DNA of 64,000 nt from Scytalidium lignicola (lineage: Eukaryota > Ascomycota > Leotiomycetes). Where the stretch lies: assembly GCA_002812745.2 (NCBI GenBank), contig NCSJ02000074.1, forward strand, positions 90,862-154,861, in the 5' to 3' direction. The notes under the pieces were generated by a model that saw only the letters and a program-made list of their open reading frames with translations, made no database searches and had not been told where the DNA came from. The position numbers and the translations under genes are program-made. Shown here in pieces: positions 25,613 through 37,187 of the stretch. Position 1 is the first letter of the stretch, and the number at the start of each line of letters is the position of its first letter.

Positions 25613-25647
25613 GCCCTGAAAATACAGACTTATGTCAGCAGGTTCGT
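25613..25647 (-). repeat. Right terminal inverted repeat
   Basis: A 35-bp repeat ending GTCAGCAGGTTCGT. It is the exact inverted copy of the left terminus at 24405-24439. Confidence 0.95.
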
Positions 25648-26144
25648 TAGTTATGCCTGGCATTTCTTGCTCTGCAAACTACACAATTGAACAAGACTTC
25701 TTGCTCTCGGTAGTCATGAATTTGATAGTATTTCAGTTGCTGCTGGTCTAAAATGAGCCTAGAGGCTTGAATGTGAAGATGTTTGAAATCCCAATTTTCT
25801 GAAACAATGATTCTAGAATATACTCCCCGGTCCAAAATTGTGCAAAAGAGGGGTTTCCAACAAGAGTGAAGAATTTTGAGAAAATTGCTGATTGGACAAT
25901 CGATTAAAATAATATCACCCACGAGTCCGATCTATGGTAGTTAGACGGCCAGATCATGGGGATTCAACACCAAAAACAAGCTCAGATCGAAGGAGAAGTA
26001 GAATGGAACATATTGGCCGTTATTAATCATACACCTTATGTTCAAGGTACATCGAGACCTGAGTACCTGAACAGCCCATGGAGCTCGGCATTTGCGACTG
26101 ACCTTGATTAAAACTTGAGAGGTCTTAAGTTGGTCTTTGGGCAT
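25647..26144 (-). pseudogene. Unrecognised broken reading frame abutting the transposon
   Basis: Two stretches in the same frame (26144-25941 and 25922-25647) are separated only by a short segment with two stops that also resembles an intron end (CTAACTACCATAG). The predicted protein contains KVSRKCRAPWAVQV and HIQASRLILDQQQ. I do not recognise a family. Its terminal stop codon falls on the edge of the transposon, so the element may have truncated it. It may equally be a chance frame in AT-rich DNA. Confidence 0.25.
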
Positions 26145-27319
26145 AGGAAAATTTTATCATAGAGTTTGAGATGCGTTAAATTAGAATCGTGAGTAACCAA
26201 GAGGATATGTGTCCCTAGCTGGAGCAGAGAAGCAGAACAGAAAAGCAGGAAAGGAAAGTATTTAATATAAGAAAAGTGGTTCATGCCTAATATCAATGAA
26301 CATAAAAAAAAAATGCATTACCTGCCATTTAAACACCATTACTGAGGTCTTCACATAAATTGAGATGATGAGATCAACTCGTACGTTCCATAAATACCAG
26401 ATATTATATTAGTTGTGCAACCAGGTCGAATACTCTGGCAAACAAGCGCATCTTCCCTTCCACCTCTTCTAAAAAACAAAACAAAACAAAACAAACTTGT
26501 AGATACTTGAGCACCTTATCATCAAACTCAGAAATCTAACGACTAATCCCTCAAGTACCCAACTCTTCTATCTAAAAAACCACCTAATCCTAACCCTAAT
26601 ACCAAAAAATTTCAAGGGACCCATAAATATACAACTCCCGCACCGTACAGCTCCACAGTGTCACGAACGGAATTCAACCCGCACCCAAAATCCATTCTAA
26701 CCTTCAATTTCCGCATTAGGTGCGACAGTAAGCGGTACCTTGTATCCTTCCATGTGCCTCCATTATGATGACGGCAGCGATAGAAAGATATGGTACAGAC
26801 CAATCAAAAGAAAAATGCGGGGGATAAGGGGTAGGAAGAGGCTACCCGTTTCGGCTTACATCGGCATAAGAATAAATCTTGTCCCCTTTTGACGTCGTAC
26901 CAAGCCTTGTCACATTCCCATCATTATTTCACCCTCCATTTTCCATATTACCGAATGGTTGGAAAAAGAGAGGGGGTGTGTGTGCTTGCGTAAAAGGAAA
27001 AACAATCACTACGAAAGGCTGGTTGGATGCGGGGTTTGCGCCCCCTTAATTACTATCTCTTTTGGTAGCAGATGTGAGATTGGCTACACTTTTACGTAGA
27101 CGTAAATATAGAACAGATATATAACTTGTACCCGTACTTTCCGGCATCATTTTCTTTCTTTTTTACCTAATGCTCCCTTTTTTTCAATCTTCACAGCTTG
27201 TTAGACACTATTTAGCTCTCGAGAGTCTTAAAGTTCTCACACTCCCACCATAATCCTATCTATCCTCTTCGTATTTTTTGTGATGAGCTCAAATAAAATC
27301 AATTTATAGTCTACACGCA
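25648..27319. other. Intergenic between transposon and P450
   Basis: AT-rich and without a supported gene apart from the doubtful broken frame at 25647-26144. It holds four copies of AAAAC at 26473-26492. The 300-400 bp before 27320 should contain the P450 promoter and 5' UTR; no clear TATA box stands out. Confidence 0.6.
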
Positions 27320-29139
27320 ATGATAGACTCATCTTTTCTGAAAAACGGCAGGCTTTCGGCTTCGTCGGCCATAGCTGTAGTTACTCTCTGTCTCTTCGTA
27401 TGGGTAAGCTTTGAGTTCCTCCTCCCTCCCCCCGATTATAGTTTCGTAAACGATTATTGCGAATCTGTGGAGTGTAAAGAATAAAAGGGTATTTATTCAC
27501 ATACAAGGAATAGATATCAGCAGTCGGTATCTACCGTCTTACCTTCCATCCATTAGCAAGATACCCAGGCCCACTCCTAGCAAGGCTCACAGCGTTTTAC
27601 GATACATACCATGCGTGGAAGGGAGATAGGCATCTCGAGTTCTGGAGATGCCACGAGAAATACGGACCCGTCTACAGATATGGACCAAACAGTCTGTCGT
27701 TCAACACCAACACAGCATTAAAAACTATCTATGGCCACCGTGCAAATGTCCAGAAATCACAGTTCTACTCTGTATTCCCACCAACTAAAGACACCTTCAA
27801 CACGCACAGCTCTATCAATAAAATGGCACATGCCAGGAAACGACGAGTTCTCTCACACGCATTCTCGGATTCAGCGCTCAAAACCATGGAAAAGTACGTC
27901 CTGGCTAACATACGATTATTCTGCAGCAAGCTGGAGGACAAGCCGTCTCCTTTCGGTGGTGCAATGGAGAAGTCCCTCAACACAGAAGGTGGCTGGTCAT
28001 CGCCTCGAAACATGGCTAAGTGGTGCAATTATCTCACATTCGACGTCATGGGGGACCTCTGTTTTGGAAAGGCCTTTGAGATGTTGGATAGGGAAGAAAA
28101 TCGCCATGTGACTGATCTGCTGGGCAACGCGGCGCATATGCATCTAATTGTAAGCCTTGATCTATCCCCGAGATCCGTCCCTAGACCGCTTTTTACAATC
28201 AGATGAGGTAAAGCTAACATAAGCTTGGATAAGATGGGTACGAATCCCTTAATCAAGGAATGGGGCCTGAACAAAATCCTGTTCCGGAAGATCTACAATG
28301 ACCGGATGAAGTACATGGCATACAGCAAGGCCCAGGCTACCGAGAGAAGCAAGATCGGGCTCGATACAGACCGTAAGGATTTCTTCTACTACCTTCTCAA
28401 TGCACGAGATCCCGAAACAGGAAAGGGCTTCACGCAGGCCGAACTCTGGGGCGAGAGTAACCTCCTCATCATTGCTGGTTCAGATACGACATCCACGGCG
28501 CTTGCAGGTACGCTCTTCTATCTCACGCACTACCCTGAAAAGCAGGAAAAGTTAAGCCGGGAGATCCTCTCAACGTTCCAGGACGTTGAAGAGATCGTCT
28601 CCGGGGCCACCCTGACCGGATGCACCTACCTACGGGCCGTTATCGACGAGACTATGAGGCTATCGCCGCCCGTTGGAGCATTGTTGCCTCGTGAAGTGCT
28701 CTCGGGAGGCATCGACATCGACGGTCTGCATATTCCCGCGGGCTCCGTGGTTGGAACACCGCACTATGCGATCCATCATAACGCAGATTACTATCCAGAC
28801 CCGTTCAACTTCAAGCCTGAACGATGGATCCCCGATTCGGAACCAGGCGTGACTCGCGATAGCGTGGATCTTGTGCAATCAGCGTTCTGCCCGTTCAGTA
28901 TTGGCTCACGAGGATGCATTGGTAAAGGCCTGGCCTACGCCGAACTGACAGAGACGCTGGCACGCGTGATATTCCAGTACGAGATGCGTAAAGCACCTGG
29001 AATGACGACGGGTGAGGGAAGTCCAGATTTAGAGTGGGGACGACAGAGGAAAGATGAGTTCCAACTGCGGGACTCCTTTACCAGTATGATGGATGGTCCG
29101 CACGTCCAATTTCGAAGGCGAAATGCGCTGAAGGGGTAG
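27320..29139 (+). CDS. Cytochrome P450 monooxygenase
   Basis: Three exons (27320-27403, 27514-28149, 28234-29139) give 541 residues. The 28-residue first exon is mostly a hydrophobic membrane anchor; exon 2 continues ISAVGIYRLTFHPLARYPGP, the usual proline-rich hinge. Landmarks are the I-helix AGSDTTS (321-327), the K-helix ETMR (379-382) and the haem loop FSIGSRGCIG (461-470) with Cys468 as the thiolate ligand. The exon 3 acceptor at 28233 is the only nearby one that keeps the frame, with a GCTAAC branch site 15 nt upstream. It is an ER-bound oxidoreductase. The substrate is unknown; the sequence recalls fungal P450s annotated as isotrichodermin hydroxylase-like, a label that says little about function. 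It has no biosynthetic neighbours. Confidence 0.92.
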
Positions 29140-29971
29140 AGCAGAGTGGTAGCAGAGTTTGGAAAGATGGCTGGGCAGCCTGGGCATTTTCCTTGGAAAT
29201 GAAGCAGTGGAGGCAGAGGAAGCAGAAAGGGAAAATGGAAAGAGAAGTAAGAAAGAAAGAAAAACGGGTTTCTTTGGAACGATGATCAATGTGTAGCAAT
29301 AGTACTCTCGTAGCCATGGAAAATAATAAAGAACATGTTGGATCTGTGCTAATGCCGACCCCTACGGCCTGCTTTTTGTGGCTGAGAAAGTGTTGCGACA
29401 TCCCAAGATTACGAACGGTGAGACCCGGGGGTGGAGGATGCAGAAGAATGCAGAGAACGAGCGAGAAGAACAACAGACGAAATTGAGATCTGAGAGCATG
29501 AACAATGGAAAAACAATGGAAAACAGGGGGACACAGACGCAGGCACAGACACAGGCACAGATGAGAAAGAGATAAAAGAGAGAGAAGGGGGAGAGAAAGA
29601 GAAAAGAGCAGAGAGAAGCTTCGGTACCTTAAAACGCACAGAGATCCAGATCCAGATCAGATCATGCACGGGAGATCATGTGCAGGCTGATCACCTGCAC
29701 CCACACAGACGCCAACCCAAGGGAACCGTTCGTTCGTTCATCGTCCAGAATAATCCCACACGCTTTCCCCCCTCAATTACAATACACAGACCAATACATA
29801 ACGTGATTGACCAGGGGGCAGAGCTTCCTAATCCAAGACCAAAGACCAAAGACCAAGACTGGGCTCAAGCTCCTTTCCTCTTCCGGATCCGTGCATTGGA
29901 TTAGGGTAATTACTGTATCACGCATCGCCACAGCAGCGTTGCAGAATGGAACCCAACGTAATAAGAGGATG

Positions 29972-30025
29972 CACAAGCACAAGCACAAGCACATGCAAAT
30001 GCAAATGCAAATGCAAATGCGCATG
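29972..30025 (+). repeat. Degenerate hexamer tandem array
   Basis: Nine hexamers in register, all ending GC: three ACAAGC, one ACATGC, four AAATGC and one GCATGC. It looks like an expanding microsatellite in which one variant replaced another. Confidence 0.85.
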
Positions 30026-33000
30026 CACCAAGCACCAAAAGCTAGACAATCTACTCATCCACCAAGCAAAGAACAAAAGACTGTACTGTACGTCCGTAAG
30101 GAAAGAAGCTCTCCAAACTCCTCCTCTCCTCCTCTGCATTCTGGCATGGGTCTTGGATTAGGAAGGTGGGGATCTCCGTTTTCAGACAGAACAAGCAGAC
30201 AACCCGATTTAGTTAACCCACCTCCTTCTCCCTTCCCCTCTGCCCTCTCTCTCGTCGTCGTTCGTCGTACAGTCCGTTGTCATACGTTGCAGCTGCATCG
30301 AGGCCCTACACGCCCCACTCCCTAGTTTTAGACANTTTTTTCCCTTTCGAGGCAGCTAAGAAAGAGGGAAAAAAAACAATAATAGATCTAGGATTATTTT
30401 AGTAGGTTTACTGTTTTTGCAAAACGGTTTAAGTTCCTAGCAACTCATCTCTCCTCGCTTACACTTCTTACCTCTCTCTCTATCTCTTCTTCTCGTCCCA
30501 CTTAAAGTTAGTCACTTCCCTTGTATTCTATCTAATCGTAACAGTTATCATAATCTCACCAAAAAATCTCANCCCCAGCTCCCCCAGTTTTTCTATAACT
30601 TTTTGATTTTTCCCCTCGGGGTTCTCTCTTTCGGAATGCCGAGGTGAATTTTTAAAATATACTAATTAATATCGTATTCCCATCCCATTACATTTACGAG
30701 CAATCTTTTAGATAAAAATGTCTCAGAGATAAATAAAACGTCCATACAAACGAATCCCGTAAATGCCGTGTGTCTTCTCTGTGGTCCATTTTTTGGGGGG
30801 AGAGGGAGCGAGGGAGGAGGAGGAGGAGAGAAGGAGAGAGAGGGGGGATTTTTGCCACACACAATCTAATCAAAACTCGGGATTTGACCGAGAGAAGGAT
30901 AAGAGATGGGTTTCTCGGTTATCACCGATTGTGTGTGTGTGCTTTGTGCTGATTGCTGGGTTTTTGAACTAGACTGTATTTGATCTATTGAAAGGAAAGT
31001 GCAAGTCCAAGCGTATTTGTGCCTTGTTCCATTGTGCGTGTAAACGGTTGAAAGAATAATCTTTGTTTCTGTTTCAAAAGTAATGATAAAACAAGAAAAG
31101 GGCCTAAAATATGATTTGAGTTTCTTCTCATCGAATCATGTTGTTGAAAGCCGAACCCGTTTTTTTGCCTTTTCTTTTTCTTTTCTTTTGGTTATCTAGA
31201 ATCGAATAAGATCGGAGGAGGAAGAGTAAACGACTGAGTACACAAAGTACGAATACGGCTAAATACGAGTAGGACGGAGGGGAAATGAGGAGAGGCGGCC
31301 ATTCAGATTAATCATTAACGCGATTACCGACCAGTGCACAAGTGAGACTTACATGCGTACCGTTTATTAGGGCAATACATGTACTGCAAAACGCCTGTGC
31401 TATCTGTACTTTCCCGGTACATACCGATATATGCCGTTGCTGCGTGTCTTGTTTGTACGTGCAGGTACCAGTTCTAGTTCTAGTACCAGTTCTAGTACAA
31501 GGTCCAGAACCAGGAAGGTCGAACCGGTGGAGAGCGAGACAAGAGAGGGAGAGAGAATGATATGTGTTATGTTGTGGTGCTATGAGCCAATCAGGTGCAT
31601 GGTCGCCCAAGCTTGGGTTTAGGAGTTAATAGATCTCTCGGGGCGCCCTTTAGCAGGTTGTTCGGTGTCAACACCACTAACTCATCTAGGAGATTACTCA
31701 CTGTTAGCTAGTCAGTGACACGTACTTGGACCACTTCGTGCTCAATGTTTGGCGGGTCACTTGCTAAGCCACCTACCATCAGCGTCCAGCACCTTTCAGC
31801 CATTCTGCTACTGTATTTTATGGTTCTCCACCTCCTCTGGCCAAGTGGGAAACTTAATGGACAGCTAAAATTAAACAGACAGGTTTAGGCTGAGACCGTT
31901 AGATAAACTCTAGCCGGTGGCTGATGAATAAGTAGGGGACACCAGGCCAGCTCGTATATCATTTGCCACTTCAGACCCCGCGAGGACCAATGCTATTGGA
32001 CTGATCGTCTGGAGAAGCCTCGAAGGCGGCCGAGCCAAGTAGAGCAGCCATGGATTGGACCCCGAATCAGGTGGCGATCATCACACGGTTCAGGGGATGC
32101 TCCCTACCGGAAGAGCTCCAGACTCTGGCTGTTCGGGTGCCGCATTCAGACTGGTAGTAAAAGTTCGAGGGGGCTGTGGAGAAAGGCGACCAGCCGTCAA
32201 CCGAGGAACGAACGACGACGACTAACGAGCATTTGTAGCTGAAGCTGGTCTTGGCTGCTTTTTGTGGTGCAGCCAATCACTCGCCGGATAGTGCCTCATC
32301 CGACGCACGGTTGCCATGCACAATGGCCTAGCCGTGCTTGGTTGTGCCTAAATCGAGTAAACTGTGGCTCATGGCCTATGAGCTTTACCTGTTCGGTGTT
32401 AGAAATGTCTAATTGTCACAAATGCAGTCTAGCGCCGATACAGAGGGCCTGTTTAGATCGAGCGATCAACATTGGCGCACATGGCCCCAGCTCTGAATCA
32501 TCCTTTGATAGGGCCGAGATGAAGCTGCTGTGGGTCCTTGGCATTATTTAGAGCTTGCAGATCTGCACCGCCATAGCCGTAAGCACTTTCTCTCAAGTGC
32601 AGTCCATCATCTGCGCGGGGCATCATGTTGAATCTCCTAAAGCCCTTCCCTCCCCACCCCCTTTTTCTTGCAACCCCTTGCTGCCACTGCTATTCTTTTT
32701 TTTTGTTTTGCTTTTTTGGCCCTATTGCCCCTTACAGTCTGCATAGGCTCGGGTAGAAGCAAAAGCACGTTGGAAGCAGCAGGTACAGCACGGCAGTTCT
32801 GATAACCGGCCGCTGCAGCCTGCTTCTATTTCGCCGAATAGACTTTTGTGGCTGAGATTTGCGGTTGATGGCTGCCATGCTCTCCATGCTGGGTAACACA
32901 CCTATATGGTTTGCGGTTGTGAGATCTACTCTGGGGGAAGCTGCTGCAGTCCCCGTGCACCTCCCGTCCGATGGCGAACGCAATTCCGCCCCCTGTATCC

Positions 33001-35342
33001 CATCAACAGCGAGATCTCAGGCCCTGGGCGAGAGAGACTCGAGAGCGTGAAGGAGAGCCCACTTAGCCCTGTTTAACTTGCCCACTGCCCTGCTTGCCCG
33101 CCCACAACAACGGTACGGAAGTACATCAGTAATGATACACAGTAGCGCCCTCACCTCTTGACCACTTGGATCGTCCGGCCAGACTTGATCAGATTTGCCA
33201 CGCACCAATCCATAGCCTGAACCAACCAGGACACCATTCCTGATGCTGATGCTGATCCGTTGGTTGCTGGGTCGAGTCCGGAGGCTGAATGACGCTGCAT
33301 CTCACCACCATCAACATCGGTTCCCTTGGCCCGGATTACTGGGAGTTCGCTCCCTCTCCTCCTGCTAGCATTGTTTGGTATCATTGTTATCATAACTTTG
33401 CTAGTTACTTTTCTCCTCCTCCTTATCATTATCTCATCTATCGAGACACAGCAGATCTCAAACCCACTCGCCAGACTAAAACCACGCTAGACTAGATTTG
33501 GAGGGTAGAGCAAGGCGTCTCAAATCAGTCAGAAAATTGGTCATCGGGCAAGGAATATGATATAATATGTGAGTGATACGAAGTGAGAAGAAGCGATACT
33601 GGGTTGATCTGCCGCAGGGATATCCCTAGGATTACGCAGGCAGGAGCCGTTCTGCCTGTACTGTAGGCTCTCGGGCTGCAGCAGCGGTCCAGTCCCGGTC
33701 AAGCTGATTCCCATAAGGGGCCCATGCGCGGCGGGCTGCTGGTCAGTGTCCCATTCCGGCTTACTCGAGCTGCCCAATGCTATTGGATGCTGCCCGCTGC
33801 TACACTGACTGCTACTAACTTCACTCTTCTCACCAAGCTTGTCGCTCATCGTTTGTCGTCGTGGTGTGCACACTTGCTGCGCGGGGAATGCTGCTGCTGG
33901 AGCCGGCTTGGGATCTGGGCGTCGAGCACAGCGAATCGCAACTCTCCAACGCTCTCTCTTCACAACTCCTCCAGCAGTATCACACAACAACCCCCATATC
34001 CGACCAGGCTACCGGTTGTGGCACAGGGCTATTAGGGTGATCGATATCTGAAGGGTCGTGCGAATGGTCTCTCAGCGAGCCGTTGCCTTGTATGGAGCCC
34101 GCTATGCATCTGCGTCCGGAAGCCGTGGAAAGAACGTACTCTCCATGTATCTATCTCATGCACATCCCCAACGTTACACCACTCCAAGGTACACAGTAAT
34201 TACCAGGGCTCGTTGCTGAAGATCTACGATCGTGCAGAAACCGTAATTACTGCATAGTGGGCATCCAATCTCTGGTAGCATGTGTGCGTGCGTGAGGGAG
34301 GGAAGAGGCGGGAGTGCGCTCAAGCGTCTTGGCTGGGTGATCGGATGGTAGGTAAGGCAATGGGCATTTTCTTATTTGGAAATTTCGAAGCTTCCTTCTC
34401 ACGTGCGAACTTGCTTGTGCGTAGTTCTTTTGGGCTGCAGTGCAGCTCTGCAAGGTCTGCAGCAGGGTGGATTTTCGTCTTCCATGGTGTTTATTTTTTG
34501 CTTTTTTTGCTTTGTTTTGTTTTTCTGCTTTTTCTCCTGGCAAAAAAAGCACGCATAGAGCTACAGTAGTAGTACGGCCGTGGCACAGATCTTCTCTCTC
34601 TCTTCGTTCTCTGTGTCTGGCTGGCTCTTTCCCTCGCACTCCTCGTATAGAGGTGTTGCCACCACCAGCTCCACGAACCAAACCACAGTATTCAGCCAAA
34701 GTTGAGAAGATAGATTGTAATCATGGAATAATCGAGAGAAAGCGTCTAGCCTGGTCCAAATGATGTCTGTCATCCATACTGTCCATACTGTCCAGAACAT
34801 CGTCCACTGCCCCGCGTCTTGCCTCGAGCGCTGGGTCAGCACCCGTCCACGATGGATCAGCCGGGCATTGTACCCAAAAGCCACCGAATAAAGTGTGGCC
34901 GGGGGTCAAACAATGGGACAAGGCCTAGGGCCAAGATGTGTATGAGAGTGAGAGAGAGGGAGAGAGGGAGAGAGTAGACTCCAGAGGCAGATCTCCAGAT
35001 CGATGCTGCGCTGCAGATCCCGATTGGCCCGGCGCGTGGCTCTCCCAAGTGTCGTAGCGGCCGTGGGTCTACACCCTGGCCGCGACTCAGAGGGTGCGTT
35101 GTGGCTTGGGTTGTGCAAGAGAAGCGTTCGTTTCGCAGGTCTACCGCAGAAGCATCCTTCCAATATCAAAAAGCAATGTTTCAAGCTGTAGTCGACCTCC
35201 CAGATCGCCCGTTCGAGTTTAATTAGAGCACAACCCTGCTTTCCCAGTTTCAATATTTGGATGCATCTAAGTTCAGCTCCACGAATGAGACAGTGTTCAC
35301 TACCTTGAATGAGCTTATTTTCTTGGTGTTCATCCTTCTCCT

Positions 35343-35350
35343 GCATATAT
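35343..35350 (+). promoter_or_regulatory. Possible TATA box of the bZIP gene
   Basis: CATATATACC lies about 215 bp before the ATG at 35566 and is followed by a CA-rich leader. This is weak evidence, as AT runs are common here. Confidence 0.3.
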
Positions 35351-35565
35351 ACCCGTGGCTGCGGCAAGGAACTGCCCTACCCAGATCCATCCCTTGAGAT
35401 CTCAAGCATATATCTTCCGGCCTCCTCCAACCAACCGCCACCAACCACACACAACTTACATATATACATACATACAATCATACACACACTCCTTCAACCA
35501 AGCTGCAATAATAACAATACCATTATTACTCTACCACACACCAAAATAATATACCCAAAGCAAAG

Positions 35566-36333
35566 ATGTACACCAATATAATTACCACCACGGTTCAGCC
35601 GGAGCCGTATGACGTCGACTCTCCTCTCACCTCTGCTCCCCCTTCCGATAATGGCATCCCATACGTCCTATACAGCAACGGCAGCACTTCATCATTCGAA
35701 TATATGGATCCATTGACCACTGCTAGCCACATGCCAGAGGGCCACTTTGTCGTGAGTGCTACCTAGATAGCGCTGCTGTCGGCATCACGCGCGAGTTCTA
35801 TCATGCTAACTTCTCCAGGACTATACTTCCACGCTCCAACAGCCACTCGATGCATGGCATTGCTCGTCATTTTCCAGTACTGACAGTGGAGTGTACCCAC
35901 CAGAACCACCAGCTACAGAAGGTTTCGAGGTCAAGATCCAAAATGACTACAAGGATCTCTTCAACTGCGTCGAACGAGTTACAGTGAACAACTCTGGCCA
36001 GGGAAACAGCCTTTTGGTAAGTATTGCCATTTTTAGTTCCTCTTCCTCAGAATAAAGCATTCTAACTGAATATTACAGCGCCGCCGTGAAAAAAATAGAG
36101 TCTCTCAGCGCGCATTCCGAGCACGGAAAGAAAAGTATACCCGAGACTTGGAAAAGCAGTACCGTGATCTCAGAGAAAAGTACGAAAGGCTGATGCAAAT
36201 CATCGTGCCTCTCAGCAACACCAAGCTATACGGCGAAGTAAACATTCAAGAGTTGCTCCTCGATGATGAAAACTTCCTCGACAACAACAGCAGCCAAGGA
36301 GATTCTCCTTGTGATAGCACCAAGTCTGTTTAA
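35566..36333 (+). CDS. Small bZIP transcription factor, Yap/Pap1-like
   Basis: Three exons (35566-35751, 35819-36016, 36079-36333) with GT-AG introns of 67 and 62 nt give 212 residues. The start of exon 3 encodes the basic region RRREKNRVSQRAFRARKEK, whose N-x3-Q-x2-F-R pattern is the Yap/Pap1 AP-1 type. A short leucine-zipper-like coiled coil follows (LEKQYRDLREKYERL). There is no obvious C-terminal cysteine-rich domain of the redox-sensing Yap1 kind, so it is likely one of the short fungal bZIPs of unknown target. The N-terminal 130 residues are proline/serine-rich and without a named domain. It should be a nuclear DNA-binding dimer. Confidence 0.9.
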
Positions 36334-37187
36334 GCATCTACCAGAGTTTCTTCTGTTCTAATAAAATTTCCATTTTTTGGGGGTTTGGTTTTTATTCCCC
36401 TTTCCCAAAACAAAAACCCTGCATATATCACCAGAGGGTGGGGGAAATCTTGTGTTGCTGGTCTTCACATACTGTATACTGTCGTGGGGACTACATCTGT
36501 CTTACACATTGTTGACCTAACTGGATAATATTGGGGAACTACTCTATACTAGAGGCTGTAATATTTTTTGAAGGAGTTCAGGACTTGGAGAGGATGCATA
36601 GCTGATTTACTGGGGTGGTATACCTACACAGACATATCGTTAACATCCGATTGTTAGATTGGGAGTTGGTGGGCGGGGAGATTGCTTTTTGATAATATGG
36701 AGTATATGTTGCCATCGGAGTAGAAGCTCTGGGCATGTTGGGTTTTTGTTTTTGTTTTTGTCATTTTACTTTATTAGTAGTAGTAACTAGTAGTACATGT
36801 GTGTATTTAAGAAGTCTATGCACTACCCTCATAACGCTCCAAAGCTAGGGGAGTCTGAAAGAAATAAATTAAACAAAGAAAATAATCCATCCCAACCAAT
36901 CTATTCTTCTCTGCTTTGTATGTATGTGACCTTTTTATCTTTGTACTTTTTCCTGTTTACTTATCCATTGTTGAATGTGTCCCCCTTTTTAAAAGTTGGT
37001 GTTCCTCTCTTGAGAGTGATTAACCATCCCCCTCTCCAAATCTAGAACAACACTTCATCTCTGAGTCAAAAGTGAACTAAACATCTAGAGTAAAACACAC
37101 AGCGTGTTAATGTACTGCATGTACAGTGCAGTACATGAATCAAACCCCTTTTCTCTAAAGTGCACACATAGACACAAAATTCGAATC
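36334..37187. other. Intergenic between bZIP and GH16-like genes
   Basis: AT-rich and without a supported gene. It contains the inverted repeat at 37110-37136 shortly before the GH16 start. Confidence 0.65.
37110..37136. promoter_or_regulatory. Inverted repeat upstream of GH16-like gene
   Basis: Ten-base arms ATGTACTGCA and TGCAGTACAT are exact inverted copies around a 7-nt spacer, 51 bp before the ATG at 37188. It could be a dimeric regulator site or a transcript hairpin; function is untested. Confidence 0.4.

Larger units (their letters stand above)
24405..25647 (-). mobile_element. Tc1/mariner-type DNA transposon, decayed
   Basis: A 1243-bp element bounded by 35-bp terminal inverted repeats that match base for base (24405-24439 and 25613-25647). 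Between them on the minus strand lies a broken transposase of the Tc1/mariner superfamily. The target-site TA is seen at 25648-25649 on the right (..TTAG), while the left flank reads CTT, so one copy of the TA may have mutated. Interior sequence is strongly AT-rich and stop-filled, as expected after repeat-induced point mutation or long neglect. Confidence 0.9.
29140..35565. other. 6.4-kb gene-poor region
   Basis: No supported protein or RNA gene. Short frames on both strands have low-complexity or implausible composition. Visible features are purine-rich runs (29440-29620), a hexamer array at 29972-30025, an AGTTCT/AGTACC repeat near 31464-31500, G- and GA-rich tracts (30790-30850, 34950-34975) and N bases at 30335 and 30572. 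The final 250 bp turn CA-rich and probably form the promoter and leader of the bZIP gene. Confidence 0.6.

Noticed and set aside
26583..26602. Telomere-like CCTAACCCTAA.
   Set aside because: Fewer than two full units in an A/C-rich run; it does not amount to an interstitial telomere.
28225..28233. TTG codon that appears to start the last P450 part as a separate protein.
   Set aside because: The three exons join in frame into a full-length P450; the TTG lies inside the intron.
29773..30325. Frames of 70-170 codons around the hexamer array.
   Set aside because: They translate the tandem repeat (Lys-His or Cys-Lys runs) and have no non-repetitive conserved part.
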